64,000 bases of DNA from PHAA01 sp964494735 (lineage in GTDB: Bacteria > Bacillota > Syntrophomonadia > Syntrophomonadales > Syntrophomonadaceae). Positions 7,033 through 16,636 of this stretch are shown here, in pieces. Numbering within the stretch: position 1 is the stretch's first letter; each line of letters begins with the position of its first letter. The notes beneath the pieces are model-generated. The model was not told the origin of the DNA. It worked only from the letters and a program-made list of their open reading frames with translations, and did no database searches. The stretch is taken from assembly GCA_964494735.1 (NCBI GenBank), contig CAZBSD010000008.1, positions 5,344-69,343 on the forward strand, in the 5' to 3' direction. The position numbers were made by a program, and so were the translations under genes.

Positions 7033-10000
7033 GGTCCATTTGTACTGCTTCCCCGGTATCGAACAAGTACAGGTAGCTGGCTTTTACCACCCGTCCCAGG
7101 ATCTTCTCCAGGGCGGTCTTGTAAAGCTCTATCTGCACTCGGTAGCCGCCAATGAGGGCGTCCCGGTTGAACGGGGTCACCCGATCGCTCTTGTAATCGA
7201 CCAACACCAGCGCATCGCCCTCCTGGAAATAGAGATCGATGACCCCCTGCAGGAGCAGTTGTTCACGGCCTGGGGGCAGGTCCGGGAATACCTGAGCTGC
7301 ATCATAAAGGAGATTGAAGGGTACTTCCCGCTCCACCTTCTCGGCCGCCAACACCCTTTGACCCAGTGAGGACGCAAAGAAATTGAGGATAACGGTCCGG
7401 TCTGCCATTGCCGCCTCTTCAGCCAGCATTATTTCCCTGTCGACCAGCGAATTTATCTGTTCATCCAGGTCGGCTGCACTGCCTACCCGGGCTAAATCCA
7501 GGTGCTGCATCACCGTATGCAGGATAACCCCTCGCGCAGCGCCGCTCAGGACTGCTTCTCCCCTCCCGGCTGCCACCGCCATGAACCGTGGTTCCCTGGC
7601 CATCGCAACCGCCCCTGTTGAATGTACAGCGCCGGGATCGGCAGACCGTATCTCCTTGACCTGACTGACCGCGATCTTGGAGGGTATGTTTATCGCTTCC
7701 GCATACGGGTACTGCCAGCTCAACCGCGACCAGAGACAGTCACGGAGTTGGCTGCCGGGGCCCTTCTCCATCAGACCCTGCAGGCGCTGGTCGAATCCCT
7801 CCATCGCCTGGGCAGCCGCCTGAGCCATGCCGGTGCGGGAGCGGTCGATGACATTGACCAGCCAGTGGTAAGCAGATCCGGCAGCTGGGGCGGGGCTGCA
7901 TGTATCATACTTTCGCAACACGGCTCCATCAGGATGGGCAACCACGACTGCGCCGAGCCAGTCCAGCAGGCCGTTGGCCCGGGCCAGTTGGAAGGGGCTG
8001 GTGCCTTTGTTCCACTGCCGGACCCTTTGGGTCAGGTCCCCCACCGTACCTATCAGGATCAGTTTATCGCGGGGCCTGGTGCAGGCCACATAGAGGATGC
8101 GCATCTCCTCAGCCAGGTTTTCGGCCTTGATCCGGTTGGCCAGGGCGATGCGGGCGATGGTATCACGGGTCACCCTCAGGTCAGGATCGACGTAGCGGGG
8201 GCCGATGCCCAGCTCTTTATGAAACATTACTCTGGCGCGGATGTCGCTCAGGTTAAATTTGCGCCCCAGTCCAGCCACGATGACCACCGGGAATTCCAGC
8301 CCTTTGCTCTTATGTATGCTCATGATGCGGACCACGTCTTCGTTCTCGCTTAGGACCTTGGCCATGCCCATATCGCCGCTGCCCGATTCCAGTTTCTCGA
8401 TGAATTTAAGGAAATGGAACAGTCCCTGCATGGAGGTGGTCTGGTATTGCTGGGCGCGCTCCAACAGGATCCGGAGATTGGCCTGGCGCTGCATTCCTCC
8501 CGGCATGGCGGCGGCGTAATGGAGATAGCCGGTATCCAGCAGCAGCTGCCAGATCAGTTCGTCCATCGGTGTAAAACGGGCCGCTTCCTTCCAGTCATTA
8601 AGACGCTGGATAAATGCGCCCAGTTTGGCCGTCAGCGGTTCCTCCCCGCGGTTAAGATATTCCTCCGCCGCTTTATAGTAGGTGGAGGCGTTGCTGCCGG
8701 CCCGGATCTCGATCAGTTCTTCCACCGTGAAATTGCCGATGGGGGAGCGCATAACGCTCAGCAAAGGAATGTCCTGTCGTTTGTTATCGATCAGGTGGAG
8801 CAGGTTCAGGAAAACTTTCATCTCCGTAGTCTCGAAATAACCGCGGTCGGCATCGGCATAAACGGGGATGCCGGCTGCCATCAAGGTCTCCAAGTAGATC
8901 TCGGCTTGACCGCGGGTAGCCCGCATCAAGACCACCATGTCACGATACTCCAAAGGCCGCAGGCACTTGTTCTTGCTGTCGTAAAAAATCTGCCCGTGCA
9001 GTTCCCGGATCCGGGCCGCGGTGGCCTGGGCTTCGAATTCTACGTCTCCTGGTTGGTCGTCGAGATCCTCACCTTCTGCACCGGGCTCAATCTCGGCGGG
9101 GTCATCCTCAGCTTCCTCATCACTATGGTCAACCGGCGCTGTACCAGCCTTATCCACCAATATCAGCTCCAGCCAGCCCGTATCTAGTTCCTCACCACTA
9201 TCCTCCGGGATTTCCAGCCCATACTCCAGGAATACCTTGGGCTGGTAATCCATCTCCCCTAATTGGCGCGACATTATGCGGCTGAAGATATCGTTCACCC
9301 CGTCAATGATAGTCTGGCGGCTGCGGAAATTGCTGCTCAGGTCGATACGTCGGTTAGCCAGTTCCTTGGGGTCATGGTAGGTCTGGTATTTTTCCAGGAA
9401 CAGGGTAGGATCAGCCAACCGGAAACGATAGATGCTCTGCTTGACGTCCCCCACCAGGAAAAGGTTGTTTTCCCGTTTGATGCGGTTGAGGATGGTCTCC
9501 TGCACCAGGTTGCTGTCCTGGTACTCGTCTACGAAAATGTAATCGAACTGGCGCTGGTATTCGGCAGCCGTCAGCGGGTCGGCCAGTATCTCCAGGGTGT
9601 AATGCTCCAGGTCATTGAAATCGACCAGACCTTTTTCGGTCTTGGCTTCCCGGTAACGCTGGTGGAATTGCTCGGCCAGAATACACAGATAACGCATATC
9701 CGGGTATAATTGGCGCAGGTCGAGGCAAAATTCCTGGGGGGACATGAACAAGGTCTTGGTGGCCAATTCTTTGAGCACCTTTTTGCCTTGCTCACGCAGG
9801 TCCTGGACATTCTTTTTGAGGGTTGGGTCCACATCCTTCTTGGCTGGCGTCAGTCTCTGATGCTGAACCAGTCCCAAGCATTGATAGAAATCGAATATAC
9901 CCAGCTGCAGAGACGCGCGCAACTCTGTTACCAGCTGCATATCCTGTCGCAGGGCGTCCTCATAGCAAGCGGGTCCGCATGGCTGCAAACAAGCCTGAGC

Positions 10001-10702
10001 GGCTTGGGCGAAGATGTCTTCCACCCCGGCCAAAACTATCTCCAGTTGGGCAATCAGGCTCTGTACCCAGTCCGATTGGCCAAATTGTTCCAGATCCAGA
10101 TTGAAATCTTCTGCCTTCGCCCATAGCCATTCCAGCGGGTCCGGCTGGCTCAGGATGAACTGGTAGGTGCGCAGGACCAACTCCCGCAGGGGATGGTCGT
10201 CCCGGCCCCCGGCGTACATTTCCACCAAGCGGAGGAAATCCGCCTCACCCTGTTCGTATTCCGCTTCAAACAACTCCTCCAGCACTTCCAGCTTGAGCAA
10301 ATCGGTCTCGGTAGCGTCACCCACCCGGAAGGAGGGGCTGATATCCACGATATGAAAGTAACGGCGCACCACATCCATGCAGAAAGCATGCAGTGTGCTT
10401 ATGGAAGCCCGATTGAGCAGGTTGACCTGGGCGCGAAGGTAATCCTGGTCGGGACCGTTTTCCTGCATGGCTTCCAGCAGCACGGAACTGATCCGGGCCC
10501 GCATCTCTCCGGCTGCCGCCTGGGTGAAAGTGACGATGAGCATCCGGTCGATATCGACTTGATCCCAGCGCACTAATTGTATTATGCGTTCGACCAGCAC
10601 CGCCGTCTTGCCGGAACCGGCCGCCGCTGCTACCAACAGGTTATGACCGCGGTCCTGGATGGCCAATGATTGTTGGGGTGTCCAGGTAGTCATGGCGGTC
10701 AC
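7028..10702 (-). CDS. addA: ATP-dependent helicase/nuclease subunit A (AddA)
   Basis: A 1224-residue UvrD-like helicase with a C-terminal RecB nuclease, the typical AddA size. Walker A is AAAAGSGKT (K32), motif II region is FVDEYQDSN, and the PD-(D/E)xK nuclease is seen as GVIDLYF...LVDYKSDR near the end. With AddB it resects double-strand breaks in response to Chi and loads RecA. The start is a GTG whose GTGA overlaps the addB stop, so translation is coupled; an ATG three codons later is possible. Its stop lies inside a dispersed repeat. Confidence 0.97.
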   Translation of the reverse strand: MTAMTTWTPQQSLAIQDRGHNLLVAAAAGSGKTAVLVERIIQLVRWDQVDIDRMLIVTFTQAAAGEMRARISSVLLEAMQENGPDQDYLRAQVNLLNRASISTLHAFCMDVVRRYFHIVDISPSFRVGDATETDLLKLEVLEELFEAEYEQGEADFLRLVEMYAGGRDDHPLRELVLRTYQFILSQPDPLEWLWAKAEDFNLDLEQFGQSDWVQSLIAQLEIVLAGVEDIFAQAAQACLQPCGPACYEDALRQDMQLVTELRASLQLGIFDFYQCLGLVQHQRLTPAKKDVDPTLKKNVQDLREQGKKVLKELATKTLFMSPQEFCLDLRQLYPDMRYLCILAEQFHQRYREAKTEKGLVDFNDLEHYTLEILADPLTAAEYQRQFDYIFVDEYQDSNLVQETILNRIKRENNLFLVGDVKQSIYRFRLADPTLFLEKYQTYHDPKELANRRIDLSSNFRSRQTIIDGVNDIFSRIMSRQLGEMDYQPKVFLEYGLEIPEDSGEELDTGWLELILVDKAGTAPVDHSDEEAEDDPAEIEPGAEGEDLDDQPGDVEFEAQATAARIRELHGQIFYDSKNKCLRPLEYRDMVVLMRATRGQAEIYLETLMAAGIPVYADADRGYFETTEMKVFLNLLHLIDNKRQDIPLLSVMRSPIGNFTVEELIEIRAGSNASTYYKAAEEYLNRGEEPLTAKLGAFIQRLNDWKEAARFTPMDELIWQLLLDTGYLHYAAAMPGGMQRQANLRILLERAQQYQTTSMQGLFHFLKFIEKLESGSGDMGMAKVLSENEDVVRIMSIHKSKGLEFPVVIVAGLGRKFNLSDIRARVMFHKELGIGPRYVDPDLRVTRDTIARIALANRIKAENLAEEMRILYVACTRPRDKLILIGTVGDLTQRVRQWNKGTSPFQLARANGLLDWLGAVVVAHPDGAVLRKYDTCSPAPAAGSAYHWLVNVIDRSRTGMAQAAAQAMEGFDQRLQGLMEKGPGSQLRDCLWSRLSWQYPYAEAINIPSKIAVSQVKEIRSADPGAVHSTGAVAMAREPRFMAVAAGRGEAVLSGAARGVILHTVMQHLDLARVGSAADLDEQINSLVDREIMLAEEAAMADRTVILNFFASSLGQRVLAAEKVEREVPFNLLYDAAQVFPDLPPGREQLLLQGVIDLYFQEGDALVLVDYKSDRVTPFNRDALIGGYRVQIELYKTALEKILGRVVKASYLYLFDTGEAVQMDQ

Positions 10703-13700
10703 CGTCCCTTCCCGCGGATGCGTCCCAGTACATCCTCATTGTTGTATTTAGGGAGCACCCGGAAGCGGTTGTCCTCCAGGCGCTGGTCGAATTGGCAGAT
10801 GCCCCGGTAGGAGCAGAATTTGCAGGCGGTATGGTTGCCCATCTTGACCGGATGGATATGTACCCGACCGAGGTTTATCTCTTGGCCGATAAGGATCAAG
10901 AGTCCTTGTACATGGGTCAGCAGGGCTTGCAGGTCATCCGCTGAGATCACCGATGAAGCGCTGGTGAAGTTACCGTCCTTCTTAAACCCGGCCGGTACAA
11001 CGTCGGAAGTGCCGGCTTGCAGATCTTTATCCAGGCAGTTGACCAATTTGACGTCGGCCAGCATCAGTCCCCGCAGCTTGAATTTGCGGGCGATCTCCCG
11101 CTCTACCGCTTCGATCATGGCCGGTCCGGTGTCCACCAGCGGATCGTCGATCTTGAAATAGAAAACACAGCCGGGTCGCAGCTGGGCTAGGTCCTGCCCT
11201 TCCTGGCCGGCCACTACGGCCATCAGATAAATCATCAGTTGCAGTGAGAGGCCGTGGTATATGTCACCCAGTTTGAATTCCGGACGTCCTGATTTATAGT
11301 CGATGATTTTAACAAAGGTGCCTTCTTCCGTCTCCAGCAGGTCTACCCGGTCGATGCGTCCTTCCAGATACAGCTGGCGGCCATCCCCCAATTCGATCTC
11401 TATGGCGGGGTACATCTGGCCAGGACCAAAGCCCACCTCAAATTGACTGGGAATGAATTCGCCTTTCTGGAGCTGTTGGGTGAGGACCCAGGCCGCCCGT
11501 CGGCTGATCCGCTTCAGCCTGCTGGCCAGGTGTTGATAACGGGGACTGCTGGTGAAGATGCCCTCACTCTGAGTGGCCACCAGGCTATCCATCACTTGGT
11601 CCACGATACGATCCGAGTCGCACCTTTCCAGGGCCCGCCAGTCGAGTTTCTCACCTTCCAGCTGCAATGCGAAAGAGCGCAGGCAATTATGGAACAGTTC
11701 ACCTATGTCAGGAGCGGCCACTTCATAGACCTGGCGTTCCTGGGGGCGCAGCCCGTACCGGACGAAATGAGCGAAGGGGCAGTTGACATACTGTTCCAAC
11801 CGCGACACGCTGCTGCGCAGGGGCAGCGAATAGAGCCGTTCTGCCAGCTTGGTTCCTATCCCTTTAACCTGGTTGCGATGGTACAAGGCCTGTCGGCTCT
11901 CCTCCAGGTGCGGTCCCCAGTCGTCCTGGTTCCGATACCATTGGTAGATTTCCCCCCAAATCTGGTCCACCGGCTGGGAGTCTATCAAAGCCCGCAGGTT
12001 CTGGGTCAGGTATTTGTAGGTGCTGTTGGGGGTGGCCACCTGGTGTATCTCCTGGCTGCGGTGCTTGACCGCATCACTGATGATCGGTACCTGCGGCAGG
12101 AGTCCCTGGAGCCGATTGATCAGGATGGATGGCCGCAGAGCCTTGCCTTCTTCATCGGCCAGGGCATAAGATAAACCCAGGTAATGGTCTGGTTTGCTCA
12201 GGGCGGTGTATATTAAAAATCTCTCTTCCGCGCTGCGGCGGTTTTTATCGAAGCCCAGCTCCAATCCCTGAGCCTGCAGGGCTTCTTTCTCATATTCGGT
12301 CAGTATGCCCTCTTCTCCGCCGCTGGAAGGGATTATCCCATCGTTGACCCCTAACAACAGCAGGCCTTTGATGGCGTGACTCTTGGAGCGCTGAATGTCG
12401 CCCACCAGCACCTGATCGATGGTGGTGGGGATGATGCCTACCTCCAGTGACTCAAATCCGGCCTCCAGGAGCTGCCGGTATTCTTTGAGACCGACTTCCT
12501 GGTCCCCCATGATCTCCACCATCTGATCCATGATGTCCAGGATTATATTCCAAATCTGCTCATTCTCGCGGGCCGCTTCCAACCGGCCCAATTCGTTCAT
12601 CCGCTCGATTGAGGCTTGCACACGTGCCGGCAGCCCTATCTCCACCAGGTATTGGTAATGGGCCTGGCAGAAGGAGGTCACCGTCCGCCGGCCTTGCACC
12701 TTTGCGGCCAGAGCCACAAGCGGACCGGTCAACATCTCCCGGCAGGTATTGAGCTGGTCTTCTTCGTCTGGATCTTCACTGCTGAAACTCCTTTGCCAGC
12801 GCTGGCCTTGTATCCCATAGCGGAGGGCGAAATTCTCCAGTACCTCCACCTGATCTGGGTCCAGACCAGTGAAACCGGTCTTTAAGTATGCGAATACGTC
12901 TTCATAGCGGTAGTTACGGCGGATGATCTCCAAAGATGACAGCACCAGCCTGATTATGGAATTATCCATCAGACTGCGCTTGCGATCCATGAAAACCGGT
13001 ATCCCATATTCGGTGAATACTCTCTTTATCAATGGTCCATAACCGTCCATATGATTGCAGACCACCGCCAGATCATGGTAGCGCCAGCCACGTTCCCTTA
13101 CCAATTGCACCACCTGGGCGGCGGCATACTCCACCTCGCTGCTGCGGTTGGCGGCCGCGAAAATCTCCACATCCTCGATCTCCTCGGCTTGAGTCCGGGA
13201 GGGGTAGGCGAACAATTCCTGCTCCAAGTGCTTTATGGCCGGGTTGACCGGACCCAAGCCCGGAACCGGCTCCATCATGACCACCTCTTGCTCCAGTCCG
13301 GCCTCTTGGGCTAGTTCCTGCAGCCTCGCCAGCCCCTGCCAGGACAAGCTGAACAGATCACGGTCGCGCGCCTGCGGGTGAGGATCGATGGTCAGGCTGA
13401 CGTTCATCTGCTTGACCACCGTCATCAACCGGGCCAGTATCTTCAGGCTCTGCGGAGACAGAGTATTGAAACCATCTACCCAGAAATGAGAGTTGGCCAG
13501 GAATTGCGCTTCCCCAATCTTGCCGACCAACAGGTTCAAGTAATCATCCGTATCCAGATAACGCCCCTGCAGATAGTCGTTGAATTTATCATATATGAGG
13601 GAAACATCATTCACCTTCTGGGCCACCAGCATCCCCTCCTGCCCGCTTACGCTGTTCCGCAGCTGATCAGGTGAGATGTAATGGCCCTTCAGATCCGACA

Positions 13701-14076
13701 GCAATTCACCCAGGCGCGGGACAAAACCCGGCTGAGCGGCCGCTTTTCTATATATGGTCAAGTCGGCAATATGCTCATCGATGGTTTTGCGCAATACTAT
13801 GTGCTTGCCCTGTTCGTCCAACAGGACCCGGGTCAGCCCCCCCACCTGATCGAACACCCGCCGCGCCAAGCGGGTGAAACTCAGTATCTCCACCCGGATG
13901 ATACCGGGCCTACCCAGAAATGTGATCAGGTCGCGTTCGGCCTGTAAGGTGAATTGCTCCGGCACCAACAGGAACAATCGTTCATCACTGACCTGCTGCA
14001 GGCGAGTCTGTATCTCGGTCATCATCTTGTGGCTCTTCCCGCTGCCGGCCCGGCCCAGGATAAAGCGAACCCCCAT
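10699..14076 (-). CDS. addB: ATP-dependent helicase/nuclease subunit B (AddB)
   Basis: An 1125-residue subunit. The N-terminal P-loop is GRAGSGKS (K14). The C-terminal nuclease is seen as IIDYKSGRPEF. The 4Fe-4S cluster cysteines are split between YVNCPFAHF and CKFCSYRGIC near the end, as in characterised AddB. GGAGG lies 7 nt before the ATG. The addB-addA order and stop/start overlap are the standard Firmicutes arrangement. Confidence 0.97.
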   Translation of the reverse strand: MGVRFILGRAGSGKSHKMMTEIQTRLQQVSDERLFLLVPEQFTLQAERDLITFLGRPGIIRVEILSFTRLARRVFDQVGGLTRVLLDEQGKHIVLRKTIDEHIADLTIYRKAAAQPGFVPRLGELLSDLKGHYISPDQLRNSVSGQEGMLVAQKVNDVSLIYDKFNDYLQGRYLDTDDYLNLLVGKIGEAQFLANSHFWVDGFNTLSPQSLKILARLMTVVKQMNVSLTIDPHPQARDRDLFSLSWQGLARLQELAQEAGLEQEVVMMEPVPGLGPVNPAIKHLEQELFAYPSRTQAEEIEDVEIFAAANRSSEVEYAAAQVVQLVRERGWRYHDLAVVCNHMDGYGPLIKRVFTEYGIPVFMDRKRSLMDNSIIRLVLSSLEIIRRNYRYEDVFAYLKTGFTGLDPDQVEVLENFALRYGIQGQRWQRSFSSEDPDEEDQLNTCREMLTGPLVALAAKVQGRRTVTSFCQAHYQYLVEIGLPARVQASIERMNELGRLEAARENEQIWNIILDIMDQMVEIMGDQEVGLKEYRQLLEAGFESLEVGIIPTTIDQVLVGDIQRSKSHAIKGLLLLGVNDGIIPSSGGEEGILTEYEKEALQAQGLELGFDKNRRSAEERFLIYTALSKPDHYLGLSYALADEEGKALRPSILINRLQGLLPQVPIISDAVKHRSQEIHQVATPNSTYKYLTQNLRALIDSQPVDQIWGEIYQWYRNQDDWGPHLEESRQALYHRNQVKGIGTKLAERLYSLPLRSSVSRLEQYVNCPFAHFVRYGLRPQERQVYEVAAPDIGELFHNCLRSFALQLEGEKLDWRALERCDSDRIVDQVMDSLVATQSEGIFTSSPRYQHLASRLKRISRRAAWVLTQQLQKGEFIPSQFEVGFGPGQMYPAIEIELGDGRQLYLEGRIDRVDLLETEEGTFVKIIDYKSGRPEFKLGDIYHGLSLQLMIYLMAVVAGQEGQDLAQLRPGCVFYFKIDDPLVDTGPAMIEAVEREIARKFKLRGLMLADVKLVNCLDKDLQAGTSDVVPAGFKKDGNFTSASSVISADDLQALLTHVQGLLILIGQEINLGRVHIHPVKMGNHTACKFCSYRGICQFDQRLEDNRFRVLPKYNNEDVLGRIRGKGR

Positions 14077-14097
14077 GTGTAAACCTCCGCTGTTTTG

Positions 14098-14140
14098 AAT
14101 AACTTGGGGACAGGCACCAAGTTATTGGCACCAAGTTATT
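14098..14140. repeat. Dispersed palindromic repeat, copy 3, with extra half-arm
   Basis: A complete copy (14098-14126, loop GGACAGGCA) is followed by a second right half, GGCACCAAGTTATT (14127-14140), as if slipped replication or a second insertion duplicated the right arm. It lies just upstream of addB. Confidence 0.85.
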
Positions 14141-14160
14141 TAAGGCCATTATATGGGTTA

Positions 14161-14195
14161 AGATCCTTCGTCGCCTTCGGCTCCTCAGGATGACA
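14161..14195. repeat. Copy of the TGTCATxCTGAG repeat family
   Basis: On the minus strand this begins TGTCATCCTGAGGAGCC and ends CGAAGGATCT, the same bounds as the repeat at 5324 with a different middle. It lies between two copies of the AACTTGG palindrome. Confidence 0.65.
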
Positions 14196-14197
14196 AC

Positions 14198-14240
14198 CAC
14201 AACTTGGGGACAACCACAACTTGGTGACTGCCCCAATTCT
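14198..14240. repeat. Degenerate copy 4 of the AACTTGGGGACA palindromic repeat
   Basis: ACAACTTGGGGACAACCAC is followed by ACAACTTGGTGACTGCCCC. Both are decayed halves of the 29-bp element. Nothing else is recognised between addB and the next gene. Confidence 0.6.
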
Positions 14241-14375
14241 TCTACTATTTTATCATGATTGCAGGCAGGCCAGAGATTTCTTGGCCAGCTGGAAGGAAAT
14301 GCCGTGATCATGCCGAAATTAATAAGCATATGTGATATTGAGGATCCATAAGAGATGATGAAAGAGGGTATCCTG

Positions 14376-14606
14376 ATGAATGCCGATAAGAAACGGATAT
14401 TTATGTTTTACCTGCTCAAATACCTCTGGATAATCGTTGCCACTGCATTTTATATCCTATGGCTCAAAATCCAGTATGGTCTCGATATTGATCTGATCAT
14501 GGCCGACCGCACCGCCAAGCTATATGCCATCGGCTTGTTCGCCCTATTGATCGGCTCCAGTTCCTGGGTGTTCTACATCATCAACCGGGCTATGTACCGG
14601 GGATAA
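14376..14606 (+). CDS. Small two-helix membrane protein, unknown
   Basis: A 76-residue frame from the ATG at 14376, with GAGG in the preceding AAAGAGGGTATCCTG; the ATG at 14355 would add seven residues. Two hydrophobic helices (FMFYLLKYLWIIVATAFYIL and AIGLFALLIGSSSWVFYII) are joined by a short charged loop with IDLIMADR. It is followed 16 nt later by a strong terminator, supporting a real transcription unit. No family is recognised. Confidence 0.6.
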   Translation: MNADKKRIFMFYLLKYLWIIVATAFYILWLKIQYGLDIDLIMADRTAKLYAIGLFALLIGSSSWVFYIINRAMYRG

Positions 14607-14621
14607 ATCAAGGCAAAAATG

Positions 14622-14659
14622 ATGAGCCTCCGGCCGCAACCGGAGGCTCATTTGTTTTT
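14622..14659. terminator. Bidirectional intrinsic terminator
   Basis: A perfect 12-bp stem pairs ATGAGCCTCCGG (14622-14633) with CCGGAGGCTCAT (14640-14651), with a 6-base loop. It is followed by TTGTTTTT on the plus strand and by ATTTTTGCC on the minus strand, so it serves both the small membrane protein and the butyrate operon. Confidence 0.9.
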
Positions 14660-14670
14660 ACACCAGTGGT

Positions 14671-16503
14671 CTAGAATTCGAAGACGTCTACCGGAACGTC
14701 AATAGCTGAGGTATCACCATCGATTATGATCTCGGCCAGGTTCCATACATTGGGTATCACATTGCGGAGGTAATAACGGGCGCTGGCAACTTTGCCATTA
14801 TAGAAGTTGTAATCATAGTGGTCCGGGCCGATTTCCTCCGCCCGTTTGGCTGCCAAAACGGCTTGGTCCAGCAACTGGCGCCCGGCATAAAGGGTAGCGG
14901 TAGCGGTCAATACCCGGCGTGAAAACAGGGGGATTTTAACCGGATTGTCTTTCATATAGCCAGTAAGGGCACCGATCATCTTCTGGTACGCCTTGAGGGC
15001 ATGATCGAGGTTGGCGAATTCCTTAAGCAAGGCAGGATTGTCTTTATTGGCAGCACAGAAGTCCACCATCTCCTTCAGGAATCCGGCGAAGACGCTGCCG
15101 CCCTTCATGGTCATCTTACGGCCCACCAGATCCAGAGACTGGATGAAGTTGGTGCCTTCCCAGATGGAATAGATCTTGGAATCGCGGGCTATCTGTTCGA
15201 CCGGATACTCGGAGCAATAACCGTAACCGCCATAGGCTTGGATGGCTTCACCGATGAGCCACCATGATTCGTCGGTCGGATAAGCCTTGCACAGCGGGGT
15301 GGTCATCTCGATCAGGTCACTGGCAGCTTTTCTTACTGCCGGATCGGGATCGCGATGCCGTTGGTCAAAAGCCAGATATACCCGGTACATCATGGCCCGG
15401 ATTGCGTCGACATGAGCTTTGCCCATCATCAGGGTGCGTTTGATATCTTCGTGGTTGATGATCGCCACCCGGCCAGCTCTGGGATTGGTGAACGGCCGGC
15501 CCTGGATTCTTTCCTTGGCATTGTCACGGGCATTGGCAAACGCGTTAATTATGCAGGACAAGGCCATGTGCCCGGTTTCCATGCGAGCCATGTTCATCAT
15601 CTGGAACATCTGGGCCATACCTTCGCCCTTGCCTTCGTTGGTACGGGGATCTACACCCAGCAGCCAACCGCGGCAGCCATCGTTCTCACCCGCAGCCAGG
15701 GAAGCGGTAACCGAACCATGCTGTCCCATCTTGTGCTCAACGCCGGTGATCTGGAAGTCATTGCTCTCCAGGCTGCCATCCTCATTGACCCATAATTTGG
15801 GTACTACGAACAGTGATATCCCGCCGGTGCCGGGTTTTGATCCTTCGATGCGGGCCAGGTACAGGTGGATGACGTTGTCGGCAAAATCATTGTCACCGCC
15901 GGTTATGAATATCTTGTTGCCCTTGATCTTAAAGATGCGGGGATCGTCAGTCGGATAGGCCTTGGAAAGGATGTCTCCCACGTCCGAACCGGCGCTGGGT
16001 TCAGTCAGGCACATGGTCCCCGACCAGGTCCCGTCCATCATCTTGGGCAGGAACATGGCTTTAACCTTGTCGTCGCCGAAACTCTGGATCAGGTCGGCAG
16101 CTCCGCTGGTCAACAGGATATAAGGCATGAAGGTCGGGTTGGCGGCACAGATCAATTCCCAAACCGCGGCATGCAGCATCTCCGGCATAACCATGGCGTC
16201 AGGAGAATTATCAATGTTGCTGGTTCCCCAGCCTTCGCTCTGAAGTTTCTTGAATAGCGGACCATAGCTGGGAGGCAGGGTCACTTTGCCGTCTTTATAT
16301 ACTACCGGATGGGTCTCGTTCTCATTATTAGTGGGTTCGATCAGTTCTTTACACATCTTCAGGATTGGTCCCAAAACCGCTTTTACGTCGCCGCGGGAAT
16401 AATAATCCGCAAATTGAGGATAATTGAAAACGCCTTCGGTCGGCAACCATTCCCCGATAATAAATTCGTAATCCCGGATATTATTTATAGCAAAATTCGA
16501 TGC
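14671..16503 (-). CDS. Acyl-CoA dehydrogenase, long (about 610-residue) form; probable butyryl-CoA dehydrogenase
   Basis: A flavin enzyme that oxidises acyl-CoA to enoyl-CoA, here most likely butyryl-CoA to crotonyl-CoA. The FAD/substrate motif TMCLTEPSAGSDVGDILSKA and the late IYSIWEGTNFIQSLDL are present. At about 610 residues it is much longer than the 380-residue Bcd type; the C-terminal extension resembles the DmdC/long FadE group. ATG at 16503 is chosen because GGAGG lies 11 nt upstream; an in-frame start at 16551 has no ribosome site. It is the last gene of the beta-oxidation operon, with a hairpin in the 133-nt gap after the thiolase gene. No etfAB or quinone-linked oxidoreductase is nearby, so its electron acceptor is encoded elsewhere. 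Confidence 0.9.
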   Translation of the reverse strand, partial: ASNFAINNIRDYEFIIGEWLPTEGVFNYPQFADYYSRGDVKAVLGPILKMCKELIEPTNNENETHPVVYKDGKVTLPPSYGPLFKKLQSEGWGTSNIDNSPDAMVMPEMLHAAVWELICAANPTFMPYILLTSGAADLIQSFGDDKVKAMFLPKMMDGTWSGTMCLTEPSAGSDVGDILSKAYPTDDPRIFKIKGNKIFITGGDNDFADNVIHLYLARIEGSKPGTGGISLFVVPKLWVNEDGSLESNDFQITGVEHKMGQHGSVTASLAAGENDGCRGWLLGVDPRTNEGKGEGMAQMFQMMNMARMETGHMALSCIINAFANARDNAKERIQGRPFTNPRAGRVAIINHEDIKRTLMMGKAHVDAIRAMMYRVYLAFDQRHRDPDPAVRKAASDLIEMTTPLCKAYPTDESWWLIGEAIQAYGGYGYCSEYPVEQIARDSKIYSIWEGTNFIQSLDLVGRKMTMKGGSVFAGFLKEMVDFCAANKDNPALLKEFANLDHALKAYQKMIGALTGYMKDNPVKIPLFSRRVLTATATLYAGRQLLDQAVLAAKRAEEIGPDHYDYNFYNGKVASARYYLRNVIPNVWNLAEIIIDGDTSAIDVPVDVFEF

Positions 16504-16568
16504 CATGTTGGTACATTCCTCCATTCTTCTCAGTCTCGTCCCCGCTGTCACGGGAGGCTCAAATTACT

Positions 16569-16608
16569 AAAAAAGGGGTGCGAGTTGATGGCTTTGCAGC
16601 CATCACCC
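16569..16608 (-). terminator. Terminator-like hairpin between thiolase and acyl-CoA dehydrogenase genes
   Basis: On the minus strand GGGTG and CACCC bracket an inner perfect stem GATGGCT-GCAA-AGCCATC, with a 6-base one-sided bulge, followed directly by TTTTTT (16574-16569). It lies inside the operon, so it may act as a partial terminator that lowers dehydrogenase expression or as an RNA stabiliser. Confidence 0.55.
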
Positions 16609-16636
16609 GCCAACGCAAAATAGAAGAGGGATGGGG

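Noticed and set aside
7622..10576. Plus-strand frames up to 257 codons opposite addA
   Set aside because: They are antisense shadows of a gene with full helicase/nuclease motifs.
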